Source: Alitta virens
Taxonomy: Eukaryota; Annelida; Polychaeta; Phyllodocida; Nereididae
NCBI GenBank assembly: GCA_932294295.1
Contig: OW028582.1
Coordinates: 186,001-250,000, forward strand
Length of the DNA: 64,000 nucleotides
Direction: 5' to 3'
The first letter of the stretch is position 1. Every line of letters begins with the position of its first letter. The position numbers and the translations under genes were made by a program. Under the pieces are notes generated by a model. It did not search any database. It was given only the letters and a program-made list of their open reading frames with translations, and was not told where the DNA came from. Positions 1 to 11,519 of the stretch are shown here, in pieces.

Positions 1-2685
1 GTTTTGGTAAAATGAGAATGACACGACAAACATTACCTTCCTGGGAGTGTTGTCAAATTGAAAATCGCATAGCAAGCATTCCCTTCCTAGGAGTGTTGAT
101 AGCTTGAGAAACTGAATGGCAAGCATTCCCTTCCTGGGAGTGTTGTCAAATGGAGAAATTGCATAGCAGGTATTCCCTTCCTGGGAGTGTTGACAGATTG
201 AGAAACTGCTTGTCAAGGATGTGCTTCCTTGATTTGTCGGCGAGTCAAGAAAGTGCACAGCAGGCGCTCCTCGTTTTGAGTGTCAGCATTTTAACGTGCG
301 CTGGGAGAAATTCTGTTCTTGGACATTGAGGATCGGCTTGGCAAGCTTTTCCTTCTGGAAGCATTTCCTTCCTGGGAGTGTTGGTAAAATGAGAATGACA
401 TGACAAACATTCCCTTCCTGGGAGTGATGTCAAATTGAGAATCGCATGGCAAGCATTCCCTTCCTGGGAGTGTTGATAGATTGAGAAACTGAGAAACAGG
501 CAATTATGGGACATGGAGGAGAAGGTACAGCTGTTGGGGGTGGCTGAAGCCGACGTAAGGAACATAAATAGTCTCAGAAAATGTTGGGAAAAAATGATGA
601 CACATTGAGAAACTGCTTGGCAAGCATTTCCTTCTGAAAGTGTTGGTAAAATGAGAATGACACGACAAGCATTCCCTTCCTGGGAGTGTTGTCAAATTGA
701 AAATCGCATGGCAAGCATTCCCTTCCTGGGAGTGTTGATAGATTGAGAAACTGAGAAACAGGCAATTATGGGACATAGATTAGAAGGTACGGCTGTTGGG
801 GGTGGCTGGAGGCCGTCATAAGGAACATAAATAGTCTCAGAAAATGTTGGGAAAAAATGATGACACATTGAGAAACTGCTGGGCAAGCATTTCCTTCTGA
901 AAGTGTTGGTAAGATGAGAATGACACGACAAACATTCTCTACCTGGGAGTGTTGTCAAATTGAGAATTGCATGGCAAGCATTCCCTTCCTGGGAGTGTTG
1001 ATAGCTTGAGAAACTGAATGGCAAGCATTCCCTTCCTGGGAATGTTGGCAAATGGAGAAATTGCATAGCAGGTATTCCCTTCCTGGGAGTGTTGACAGAT
1101 TGAGAAACTGCTTGTCAAGAATGTGCTTCCTTGATGTGTCGGCAAGTCAAGAAAGTGCACAGCAGGCGCTCCTCGTTTTGAGTGTCAGCATTTTAACGTG
1201 CACTGGGAGTAATATCTGTTCTTGGACATTGAGGATCTGTTCTTGGACATTGAGGATCTGCTTGGCAAGCATTTCCTTCTGGAAGCATTTCCTTCCTGGG
1301 AGTGTTGGTAAAATGAGAATGACATGACAAACATTCCCTTCCTGGGAGTGTTGTCAAATTGAGAATCGCATGGCAAGCATTCCCTTCCTGGGAGTGTTGA
1401 TAGATTGAGAAACTGAGAAACAGGCAATTATGGGACATGGATTAGAAGGTACGGCTGTTGGGGGTGGCTGGAGGCCATCATAAGTAACATAAATAGTCTC
1501 AGAAAATGTCGGTAAAAAATGATGACACATTGAGAAACTGCTTGGCAAGCATTTCCATCTGAAAGTTTTGGTAAAATGAGAATGACACGACAAACATTAC
1601 CTTCCTGGGAGTGTTGTCAAATTGAAAATCGCATAGCAAGCATTCCCTTCCTAGGAGTGTTGATAGCTTGAGAAACTGAATGGCAAGCATTCCCTTCCTG
1701 GGAGTGTTGTCAAATGGAGAAATTGCATAGCAGGTATTCCCTTCCTGGGAGTGTTGACAGATTGAGAAACAGTTACTGCTTGTCAAGAATGTGCTTCCTT
1801 GATGTGTCGGCGAGTCAAGAAAGTGCACAGCAGGCGCTCCTCGTTTTGAGTATCAGCATTTTAACGTGCGCTGGGAGTAATTCCTGTTCTTCGACATTGA
1901 GGATCTGCTTTGGCAAGCATTTCCTTCTGGAAGCATTTCCTTCCTGGGAGTGTTGGTAAAATGAGAATGACATGACAAACATTCCCTTCCTGGGAGTGTT
2001 GTCAAATTGAGAATCGCATGGCAAGCATTCCCTTCCTGGGAGTGTTGATAGATTGAGAAACTGAGAAACAGGCAATTATGGGACATGGAGGAGAAGGTAC
2101 GGCTGTTGGGGGTGGCTGGAGGCCGTCATAAGGAACATAAATAGTCTCAGAAAATGTCGGTAAAAAATGATGAGACATTGAGAAACTGCTTGGCAAGCAT
2201 TTCCTTCTGAAAGTTTTGGTAAAATGAGAATGACACGACAAACATTTCCTTTCTGGGAGTGTTGTCAAATGGAGAAATTGCATAGCAAGTATTCCCTTCC
2301 TGGGAGTGTTGACAGATTGAGAAACTGCTTGTCAAGAATGTGCTTCCTTGATGTGTCGGCAAGTCAAGAAAGTGCACAGCAGGCGCTCCTCGTTTTGAGT
2401 GTCAGCATTTTAACGTGCGCTGGGAGTAATTCCTGTTCTTGGACATTGAGGATCTGCTTGGCAAGCATTTCCTTCTGGAAGCATTTCCTTCCTGGGAGTG
2501 TTGGTAAAATGAGAATGACACGACAAGCATTCCCTTCCTGGGAGTGTTGTCAAATTGAAAATTGCATGGCAAGCATTCCCTTCCTGGGAGTGTTGATAGC
2601 TTGAGAAACTGAATGGCAAGCATTCCCTTCCTGGGAGTGTTGGCAAATGGAGAAATTGCATAGCAGGTATTCCCTTCCTGGGAAA
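1..2685. repeat. Tandem satellite array, ~46-bp monomer with higher-order structure
   Basis: The core TTCCCTTCCTGGGAGTGTTG recurs at about 46-bp steps (for example near 79, 125 and 171). Monomer variants are arranged in a longer pattern: the segment GTGCACAGCAGGCGCTCC appears near 254, 1157, 1824 and 2351, and GGCAATTATGGGACAT near 501, 761, 1424 and 2072. The array runs off the left edge and stops abruptly near 2685 in unique AT-rich DNA. Many open frames on the minus strand only reflect the lack of stop codons in the monomer. Because 46 is not a multiple of 3, the same bases are read in turn as TLPGRECL, HSQEGNAC and TPRKGML. There is no reason to call a protein. Confidence 0.93.
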
Positions 2686-2976
2686 AACAATTACTATGAG
2701 CTTTCAGAATTTGCTGTCAATTTTGACATATGAGCTACATGTCAAGGTCAAATTTAATGTTAACAATTCTGTCAATACTGAAATTTTGTTCATTTATAAC
2801 TTAAAATATAATTTGATTTGAACAAAAAAGGTTCAAGTAGTCATTACGCCATGAAACTTTGGAAATCTAACCATCACTAAACCTTATCCTTGACCTAAAC
2901 ACTAACTTAAAATGTAACTTTAAACTTATAATCAAAAATTTTACCTTAACTTCCAACCTTTTTTTAAATGCTGCAG
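2686..2976. other. AT-rich spacer or intron
   Basis: No gene or repeat is seen. The right end (T-rich tract followed by CTGCAG at 2971-2976) looks like a 3' splice site leading into the next feature. Confidence 0.4.
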
Positions 2977-3223
2977 GTGCTTCACTTCTATAGGCTAAAA
3001 GAAGAAGATGAAGGTTATACTTTTGTATGTGTCGGGGCTTTTCATCGGGACGTTGTTGGCAGTGATGATGGCTAAGATGATGATGGGATGCTTTGAATGC
3101 TACATGCGATACCGCACCAAGAAGGCAGTGGCAGCAAGGAAGACAGCACCTTTACCACTCCATCCTCAGCTGGTTGTCAAGTTCCGGGCAGAGGTGGACG
3201 GGTTACCGGAGACGTTTGTGTAA
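2977..3223 (+). CDS. Possible terminal exon or small membrane protein (unrecognised)
   Basis: An ATG at 3008 in a good context (GAAGATGA) opens a 71-codon frame ending at 3223. It has a hydrophobic stretch at about residues 3-27 (ILLYVSGLFIGTLLAVMMAK), then a basic segment (RYRTKKAVAARK), which is the layout of a single membrane anchor with a short cytosolic tail. A convincing acceptor lies just upstream (T-rich, then CTGCAG ending at 2976). Read from that acceptor in another frame, 33 codons contain EEDEGYTFVCVG, reminiscent of the D-x-G-x-Y-x-C strand of Ig domains, and then stop at 3075. The two frames cannot both be the product. An AATAAA lies near 3288, which fits a last exon. The family is not recognised and no function is assigned. 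Confidence 0.35.
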
Positions 3224-3815
3224 ATCCAACTGTGTATTTTTTAGCCTATAGATATTTAAAATTTTTGTTAAAAGTATGCTTGATCACAAATAAAAATATG
3301 TTTTTTATATATTCCGTGTTATTTGTTATTTCACTATGTCTGACAAAAATTCTGGCATCGTCAGTGCAGTCAGTCATACAATCATCTAAGCCTCTATATC
3401 TGATGAGGCATGCAAATATTTCATCACATTGCAGAGGACTGAATGTGAGTGATAATTAGGAGGTATATCAAAGCCTGAGCCTTTCTCATAAATGCATTAA
3501 AAGCAGTGTGAGTGATATTCTTGAGGTTTAGTGAAGCCTGAGTATCTCTCACCACAGAGAATAAGATAGAGTGTGAAAGGTAATAGGCAGATCTGTTGTC
3601 TAGCGTCATAAGGTTTATCTAAGTTTATTGCTACAAAGATGAGGATGTGTAATACATCCAAAAATGTAACCCTCCACATAAATTTTTGGCCCCAATTGTT
3701 AGCTTTGAAGAGTTTGTTTGGGTTGTTTAGAGTTGACAATTACATCGTTAAGTAATAGTGTGGATTGTCAATTGAACCTTAAATATGAAAATGGGACTCT
3801 TTCTCAACTCCCTGG
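3224..3815. other. Spacer without a recognisable gene
   Basis: AT-rich DNA with a possible polyadenylation signal near 3288. It contains only short open frames with no recognisable composition or motif. Confidence 0.4.
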
Positions 3816-3819
3816 GGAG

Positions 3820-4010
3820 TATTCAGCCTTGAACAAGGGGTTAACCACAGGGGCTTAAGAGCTCACACCAGTACAATCACTGTCGGTGCCTAATGCCAAG
3901 TACCCATTACACCCGGGTGGGGAGAGGCAATGGCCAATGGTTGATGAGGATCGGCCCAACTCCTCGATGCCATGGTGGGGGTTCGAATCCACAACCTTGG
4001 GGATAGCAGG
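3820..4010 (+). repeat. tRNA-like SINE fragment
   Basis: An A-box-like stretch (TGGCCAATGGTTG at 3931-3943) is followed about 37 bp later by a perfect RNA polymerase III B-box (GGTTCGAATCC, 3980-3990). The DNA around it is more GC-rich than its neighbours. It does not fold as a functional tRNA by eye and abuts the next tandem array, so a tRNA-derived SINE remnant is the best reading. Confidence 0.45.
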
Positions 4011-6645
4011 CGAGTAAATGGAATTTTCTCAGGTAAATGGCTTGTATGCAAAAATGAAGCAATGAAGCTTAGTTATAATGCTTGAAAATTGTTTCTGGGG
4101 TTCTTAGAACCAGTTTTTGTAGAATGGTTGGTCAGTTGGCCGTCTTCTGAAAACCAACTTTCGACGAAGCATTTGGGATTTTTCTCAAGGAAATGGGCTT
4201 GTATGCAAAAATGAAGCAATGAGACTTAGTTCTTATGCCTGATTATTGTTTCTGGGGTCCTTAGAACTCGTTTTTGTCGGTAGGTTGGTTGGTTGGCTGT
4301 CGGTTGGCTATCGGCTGAAAACCAACTTTCTTTACCGGGCCAAGTAAATACGCTTTTTCTCAAGTAAATGGGCTTGTATGCAAAAATGAAGCAATGAAAC
4401 TTAGTTCTAATGCCTAATGATTGTTTCTGGGGTCCTTAGAACCAGTTTTGGTAGAATGGTTGGTCAGTTGGCCGTCTTCCGAATACCAACTTTCGACAAA
4501 GCAAATGGGATTTTCCTTAAGTAAATGGGCTTGTATGCAAAAATGAAGCAATGAAACCTAGTTCTTATGCCTGATTATTGTTTTTGGGGTCCTTAGACCT
4601 CGTTTTGGTCGGTAGGGTGGTTGCTTGGTTGGCATTCGGTTGGCTGTCAGCTGAAACCCACTTTCTTCGCCGGGCCAAGTAAATAGGTTTTTTCTCTAGT
4701 AAATGGGCTTATATGCAAAAATGAATGAATGAAACTTAGTTCTAATGCATGATGATTGTTTCTGGGGTCCTTGGAACTAGTTTTGGTAGGAAGGATGGTT
4801 GGTTGGATGCTGTAAATGTAATTTTCTCAAGTGAATTGGCTTGTATGCGAAAATGAAGTAATGAAACTTAGTTCTAATGCCTGTAAATTGTTTCTGGGGT
4901 CCTTAGAATTAGTTTTAGTAGGTTGGTTGGTAGGTTGGGTGTCGGCCGAAAACCAACTTTCTTGGCCGGGCCAAGTAAATACGATTTTTTTTCAAGAAAG
5001 TGGGCTTGTATGCAAAAATGAATCAATGAAACTTAGTTCTAATGCCTAATGATTGTTTCTGGGGTCCTTAGAACTAGTTTTGGTAGGTAGGTTGATTGGT
5101 TGGCGGTCGCCCGAAAACTAACTGTCTTGGCCGGGCCAAGTAAATACAATATTTCTCAAGTAAATGGGCTTGTATGCAAAAATGAAGCAATGAAACTTAG
5201 TTCTAATGCTTGTAAATGGTTTGTGGGGTCCATAGAATTAGCTTTGGCAGGTTGGTTGGTCGGTTGGCTGTCAGCTGAAAACAAACTTTCGGCTTAGTAA
5301 AATAAAAATTTTCTCAAGTAAATGGGCTTGTATGCAAAAATGGAGCAAAGAAACTTAGTTCTAATGCCTAATGATTGTTTCTGGGGTCTTTAGAATTAGT
5401 TTTAGTAAGTTGGTTGGTCATTTGGCCGTGGGCTGAAAACCAACTTTCAGCAAAGTAAATCGAATTTTTCTCAAGTAAGTGGGCCAAGTAAATAAGATTT
5501 TTCTCTAGTAAATGGGCTTATATGCAAAAATGAATCAATGAAACTTAGTTCTAATGCATGATTATTGTTTCTGGGGTCATTGGAACTAGTTTTGGTTGGA
5601 AGCTTGGTTGGCTGGATGTAGGTTAGCTGTAAATGTAATTTTCTCAAGTAAATTGGCTTGTATGCAAAAATGAAGTAATGAAATTTAGTTCTTATGCTTG
5701 TAAATTGTTTATGGGGTCCTTAGAATTAGTTTTAGTAGGTTGGTTGGTCAGTTGGGTGTCGGCCGAAAACCAACTTTCTTGGCCCGGCCAAGTAAGTAAG
5801 ATTTTTCTCAAGTAAATGGGCTGGTATGCAGAAATTAAGCACTGAAATTTAGTTCTAATGCCTGATGATTGTTTCTCGGTTTATTAGAAATAGTTTTGGT
5901 AGAAAGGTTGGTTGGTTGGCAGTTGGTTGGCAGTTGGTTGGCTGTCGGCTGAAAACCAACTTTTGGCCAAGTAAATGGAATTTTTTCAAGTAAATGGGCT
6001 TGTATGCAAAAATTAGGCATATGAAACTTAGTTATAATGCCTAATGATTGTTTCTGGGGTCATTAGAATTAGTTGTGGTAGGTAGGTTGATTGGTTGGCT
6101 GTCGGCTGAAAACCAACTTTCGGCAAAGTAAATGCAATTTTCTCAGGTAAATGGCTTGTATGCAAAAAATAAGCAATGAAGCTGAGTTATAAGGCTTGAA
6201 AATTGTTTCTGGTGTCCTTAGAATTAGTTTTGGTTGGTTGGTTGGCTGTCGGCTGAAAACCAACTTTCGGCAATGTAAATGGAATTTTTCTACAGTAAAT
6301 AGGCTTGTATGCAAAATTGAAGCAATGAAACTTAGTTCTTATGCCTGATTATTGTTTCTGGGGTCCTTAGAACTCATTTTGGTCGGAAGGTTGGTTGGTT
6401 GGCTGACGGTTGGCTGTCAGCTGAAACCAACTTTCTTGGCCAGGCCAAGTAAATAAGATTTTTCTCTAGTAAATGGGCTTATATGTAAAAATTAATCAAT
6501 GAAACTTAGTTCTAATGCATGATGATTGTTTCTGGGGTCCTTGGAACTAGTTTTGGTAGGAAGGTTGGTTGGTTGGATGTCGGTTGGCTGTAGATGTAAT
6601 TTTCTCAAGTTAATTAGCTTGTATGCAAAAATGAAGTAATGCCAT
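4010..6645. repeat. Tandem array, ~157-bp monomer, about 16-17 copies
   Basis: The landmark GGCTTGTATGCAAAAATGAA recurs near 4038, 4197, 4373, 4529, 4708, 4849, 5005, 5168, 5324 and onward to 6615. Spacing alternates between about 140 and 190 bp. Each unit has a conserved half (ATGAAACTTAGTTCTAATGC, TTGTTTCTGGGGTCC) and a variable half made of GGTTGGTTGG blocks before GAAAACCAACTTTC. Length differences come mainly from the number of GGTT blocks and the presence of GGCCGGGCCAAGTAAAT. Open frames inside are by-products. Confidence 0.92.
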
Positions 6646-9165
6646 TGCACCTCTAAAACATGCAAACATATTTTGCATGGGTTGTCTAAACATGGAATGG
6701 AACACTTTTGTCACTGAGACAGATTAATTTGCTGTATATGTGTATTTTGATGTACCCTAATTATTATTGTTCTTTGGTCAATAAAGCTTTTGTCATTGTC
6801 ATTTGTCATTGCCATAGAAATTGTAACTATTCTAATACTTAGTCACCAAACATACAACTGGGAAAGGTCACCTTGAACAGGAACAGTATCTTAGGACATA
6901 TAAATTGTTATCTTTTTTTCTTTTCTTATCCAACACCAAACAAATTGGGATGACTCCACTGAAGTCATAAATTCATAGAATCCCACCATAGCAATACCCA
7001 TTAAAACAGCTGACAACAACATGTAATGCTGTCCATCATATCATTTATCACATCGTTACCATACATTACGCATTCACCATTCATTACTCATTCTTTGGAA
7101 ATGTCCTTTAATACCTTTCAGCTGTAATAAATGAAATACACCAGTGGCGTCTTGTTTAAGAGTTATGTGATATTTGCTTTGCAATGAATATGCATTTTCA
7201 AGAATAAAAAGAGCTGAATGCTGTATGCCTCGCATAATATTTTTGAATGGCAGTTGCTGAATAAACCTTTTTCAATTTATTATCTTGTAAAAAAAAAAGT
7301 CATGTTGCACAAACAAAGCACTTGCCATTTGTTTCATGTCAGACGTTATTAATAATCAACTTTTTTCATTATTGAACTAATTGTAAATGGCGTGGAGCAG
7401 CACAAAATAAACAAAAAATTAGCAAATGGTCAAACCAGAGCTCTAGCCATGACAAATGGCCATAATGGTGACAATAAGGCAAAATGTTATCATTGGAAAT
7501 ACAGGACACTTAAAGGTAATTTGTCAAGAGAGGGGTTTATGCAAAAGTTGCTAGAAAGGGGTTTGACTTACTGGTAACATTTTTGTCCATTCTGTGCTCC
7601 TCAAAAGGATCTTGCTACAGCAGTGAGTCTCACATGATACCGAAACTTCAACTTTGATTCTTTGAGATTAAATAAAACTGTTTTGTCTTTTGCAAACTTT
7701 AGGACCGTGGCAGGCCATTAAAATGAATGTTTTACTTATACATACAGTAAAACCTAGTGGCTACTAAAGTAAATGAAAAATATGGCAGCTCAAGGTGGTT
7801 ATTAATTTTAATAGAGGGATAAATAAAAAAAAAGAGTTTCTGAGAGTCGGGATGTAATGGTTAACAGCAGGTTACCGATTTTGAAATACAGATTGCCGTT
7901 TCAGCAGATATACCTGTGCATAGGTTGGTTCAGAACAGCTGAGTTACTAATGCCCTGGTGCAGAAACTATTCTTTGCTAATATAATTTACAATATTTTCA
8001 ACCACTAAAAGAATGGTCTTTAAATTATCTTCATTTTGACTTGATGCATTAGATAAACAGGGATGGCATTATCAGTTACTCTATCTTAAATTGAATCTTG
8101 AAATCGAAGCTCGTGAGTCGTGCTTGTACAAAATGTCTGTTTGTGGGTACATTCTATAGTCTTCTTTATGGTATTGATGGCACATAATATACATATAGAT
8201 CAATCTAATATATCCAAGATGCATACTTCATAAGGTCATAATCCATAATTATATACATTTTCAGGGAACTTGAAATTGAATGACAAAGGGATATATTCAA
8301 GTTTCAAGAAATAAAATTGTTTGGGGCAGTGAAGTTTTTGATGCAGAGCGCAGGTGAGTGTGCAAATGCCTTGGATATTATAGCAACATGAATTTTCAAT
8401 AATTGTCGTTGAAAGGTGCTTAATGCAATTGCAATACCAATAATGGTATAATACTTATATTTGAGTTATCTAATTCCAATCCAGTAAAGGATTATTTTTT
8501 TTAGTGTTTAGTTGCATCTTGTAAAATATTTGAACTCATACGTGAGATTAAAAAATATTTCATTTCACAGATAATTTGAACAGACCAAAAAAACTGGAAA
8601 TACTCTAATAGTTCTTGGTGAATAAAAAATAATAATCAATAGAATATTAAATTAGGTACATTGAAATGCACTCCAAAATGAATAAGTTTAATTTAATTTC
8701 ATTTATTTATTTATTTGTGTGAAATGCATTGGATACAAAAGTTTATTCCATATTTTACATTTACAGACAATTATAAACATTATAATTAGCTATAATGAAT
8801 TATGAGTTATTTACTAGTTTTAGACTATCAAAAGAAATACTGCACTATGCCTAAGAATATTAAATAAGAAAGGAGAAGTTCTACAAACTATTAGTAATAG
8901 TTCTAATAATTAGGTGACCCTGGGCATTTTACTGATTGTTCCCTCAGGTGGCGCCTGCTGTCAATAGACAAATTATAATGACTGGATGGTTACGCCATCT
9001 GTTGTTGTGTTGATATCACTTGCAAAAACACTAACAAAACTTCCAGGAAGATTAATTGTAACAAAGATTTGTATACTCTAAAAAAATTATTATAATACAT
9101 GAATATACTCATTATTATGTTGTTGTAATGTGAGAAAATGTGTTGAGGTTAATCTAACTCATAAA
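6646..9165. other. Gene-poor AT-rich stretch
   Basis: No gene is supported. Near 6780-6820 there is a polyadenylation-like AATAAA followed by TGTCATT repeats, resembling the 3' tail of a non-LTR element. The remainder shows short A/T runs and no long open frame. Confidence 0.4.
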
Positions 9166-9169
9166 TAAT

Positions 9170-9262
9170 GCTTGGGCAGTGAATTGAATCTGGGACCTCG
9201 AGAAGAGCTGGCAAATACTTTAACAGCTAGACCACCCAGGTACTTGTAAGGACTCGAGAGAC
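9170..9262 (-). repeat. tRNA-derived SINE head
   Basis: On the minus strand an A-box-like TGGTCTAGCTG is followed about 40 bp later by a degenerate B-box (AGATTCAATTC), the arrangement of a decayed tRNA-derived SINE promoter. The upstream sequence reads like a tRNA acceptor side (GTACCTGGGTGGTCTAG). No body or tail could be delimited. Confidence 0.5.
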
Positions 9263-9269
9263 AGCAATC

Positions 9270-9985
9270 TATGTCATAACCAATGTCGGCCCCGATTTTG
9301 CACACTAGTTACAGAAAAAACAACCCTAGGTAGATCTTTTCCAGGGGTTAAACTGTCGGAAATATGCAGTGGGACAAATGAATTAATTTGTATTAATCTC
9401 AGCTCACAAAAAAAAAAAAAATACATAAAATTTAGCAAAGAAAAAAAAAATTGCAAATAGAAACAAAGTGGTCAAGATACATGTTTAATCCTGTTGTGTG
9501 TACTTAAAAGTAATCTCCTAAAGTATAATTTTTTATCATCATCAGGCGCGGATGAAAAGGGGGGGGGGCGTGCGTTGGGGTCTATGAATTTGCAGACATT
9601 AAATGATAACTATAATTAATTGTGAATTATTTCACTAATGTTATTATTAATTTTTAGCCATAATTTCAACATGTAAGGCAAGTGCGCTTACAGATCATAT
9701 TGTGTGGCCTGTTGGGAAAACCCCCTGCTGACGCCGGACGGCATTGACACAATGCTAATTTACAGCCACTTCAAGTGGCTGTAACTTCGTTAATATTTGA
9801 GAAAAAATCAACCAATAGTCAAAACAATGACGAGTGGAATTTAATGCCACCAAGACAAAATTCATGTACTTCACTTTGAAGCAAAAAGTATACCTGATCT
9901 CCCTACTTTGTATTTTAATAATGCCCCAGTGCAAAAGATTGACTCTCAAACCTAGAACTTGCTTTAGATGAAAGATTAGAATTTG
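9270..9985. other. Spacer without a recognisable gene
   Basis: Contains A-runs near 9408-9450 and a G-run near 9560 that follows CAGGCGCGGATGAAAAGG, which resembles a hAT-type MITE terminus. No second terminus was located. Confidence 0.3.
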
Positions 9986-9989
9986 AAAA

Positions 9990-10190
9990 AGAGAAGCTGT
10001 TAGACTTACAAGTCATGAAAAACTACTTAACGAAGTAGGCTGGCAACTGAGTAACTTTCACAAGAACAGGACGGTTCTGCAAATACTTTTCTGTTTCAGT
10101 ACCTCGTAACTGGAACGCCCTTTCAGACGATGCTAAAAATAGTTCCAGTGTTCTAACCTTTAAGAATTATCTAATCTTTACATAATTATC
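9990..10190 (+). pseudogene. LINE (non-LTR retrotransposon) reverse transcriptase 3' end fragment
   Basis: The frame ending with TAA near 10185 reads SVPRNWNALSDDAKNSSSVL followed by TFKNYLIFT. This is the typical carboxyl end of reverse transcriptase ORFs of non-LTR elements (a V-x-x-W-N-x-L-P/S-x-x motif followed by an F-K-x-x-L motif). Upstream sequence is broken by stops, so it is a 5'-truncated, decayed copy. About 450 bp of untranslated 3' sequence may follow, up to an AATAAA-like run near 10635. Confidence 0.6.
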
Positions 10191-10194
10191 GTTA

Positions 10195-11420
10195 GGCAGA
10201 AACAGAAGATAATTTTTTCTCGTGTTGCCCTTATTTTCATGAACCAAGATCAAGAATGTTATCTACTTTTGCAGTTTTGATCCCTCATCATATCCTTCGT
10301 TCTTCGGATGACAATCTTCTTATACATGGTATTTATTGAAGAATTTGAAGAACCTAACATCCACCAAATAAGAACATGTTTATTTGTGTACATCACCTAA
10401 TCATACAAAGTCATCGGTTTTGGCGTTTAACCCGAGTTCATAGTTATTTGTTGTTTACTTGATATTCTTTGGTTTGTTTATTTTCTACCAGATAAATACT
10501 TTGTTTTGCAATGTTGTATGCATATATACCTTTATTCTAAATATGAAAACTCTATTGTGTTACTATTGTTAAGAACACATCTAACAGATGGAGAACCACC
10601 TCGTATTTTTTCTTGAAAATGGGTGGTAATACACATTAAATAAATGAAGCTTAAATACACCACAATCATCGAGTCCAGTCTTTTTCCTGTGTAATTTAGT
10701 GATGCAATGAAAGGATCCTAAGAAACACCTCCTTGGATACTATGGCTTTGGCCTATGAAACAGCTTGTTGAAACAATAGACCACTAATTTAGTGTCAGAA
10801 AATCAAGAATGCGACTGCATCCAAATGTCATTTCTGAGTTATGACATGATCTAAGTTTCAACTACTGTATAAACTTTTGAAAAGTACTATTCAAACTGGG
10901 ATGTTTTTACACCAGCTTCTTACTGTAGAAGAAAAATTGGTGTGTTTGTTAAGTGATTGATTGATTGAGCCTTGTTACAAAGATATAATGAAGATCATTG
11001 TGCCACTTAGTAAACTACAATTTAGTTTAAAACTTTATGTTGTTTTGGAGCAGCGGCGCTATTTCAAACAGTGAAGAGATTAGCTGCAAATGATTTTTTG
11101 TCACTTGCTTGCCATACATGTATGTATAGAAGTGTGTGGTAAAAATTTCCCACCCATTTGTAAAGTAAACCATGTAGTATAGATATGTATACCGCATAGG
11201 CCAATTCTGACAAAAATATTTAACAACTGGTTTGTATATATATATCATTCGTAAATTCCTTTAAAAATCTGAATATGTCCCAGAAAGTTTTGAGGTGATG
11301 CTGTTGCTGACAGTTAATGCAATGCTCTGATTGTTTAATGGCAAAAATTAATATTCATGAATTTTTTTTTAATACCACATGAATGCATAGCCAGCTGGCT
11401 CAACTAAAGCAAATTGTGGT
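10195..11420. other. Spacer, probably LINE 3' tail then unique DNA
   Basis: No gene is seen. The first ~450 bp may be the 3' untranslated part of the upstream LINE remnant. The rest is AT-rich with short open frames only. Confidence 0.35.
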
Positions 11421-11423
11421 ATA

Positions 11424-11516
11424 TAAGACCCAATGGTTATGCGGTATATTTCTATATTCCCTCATGTTGACAAACTGGCTTCAGAATTCACTCGTGGCGT
11501 TAACCATTGGGTCTTA
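11424..11516. repeat. Short foldback repeat (16-bp arms)
   Basis: TAAGACCCAATGGTTA (11424-11439) is inverted exactly as TAACCATTGGGTCTTA (11501-11516), with a 61-bp spacer. The size and perfect arms suggest a very small MITE. A TA at both outer edges could be a target duplication but is too short to be decisive. Confidence 0.55.
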
Positions 11517-11519
11517 TTA

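Noticed and set aside
245..2661. Many long minus-strand open frames with repeats such as TLPGRECL, HSQEGNAC and TPRKGM
   Set aside because: They are the three readings of one stop-free 46-bp satellite monomer and drift between frames; there is no start, splice or composition support.
4831..6314. Open frames with repeated KNEAMKLSSNA-like words
   Set aside because: By-product of the 157-bp tandem array.
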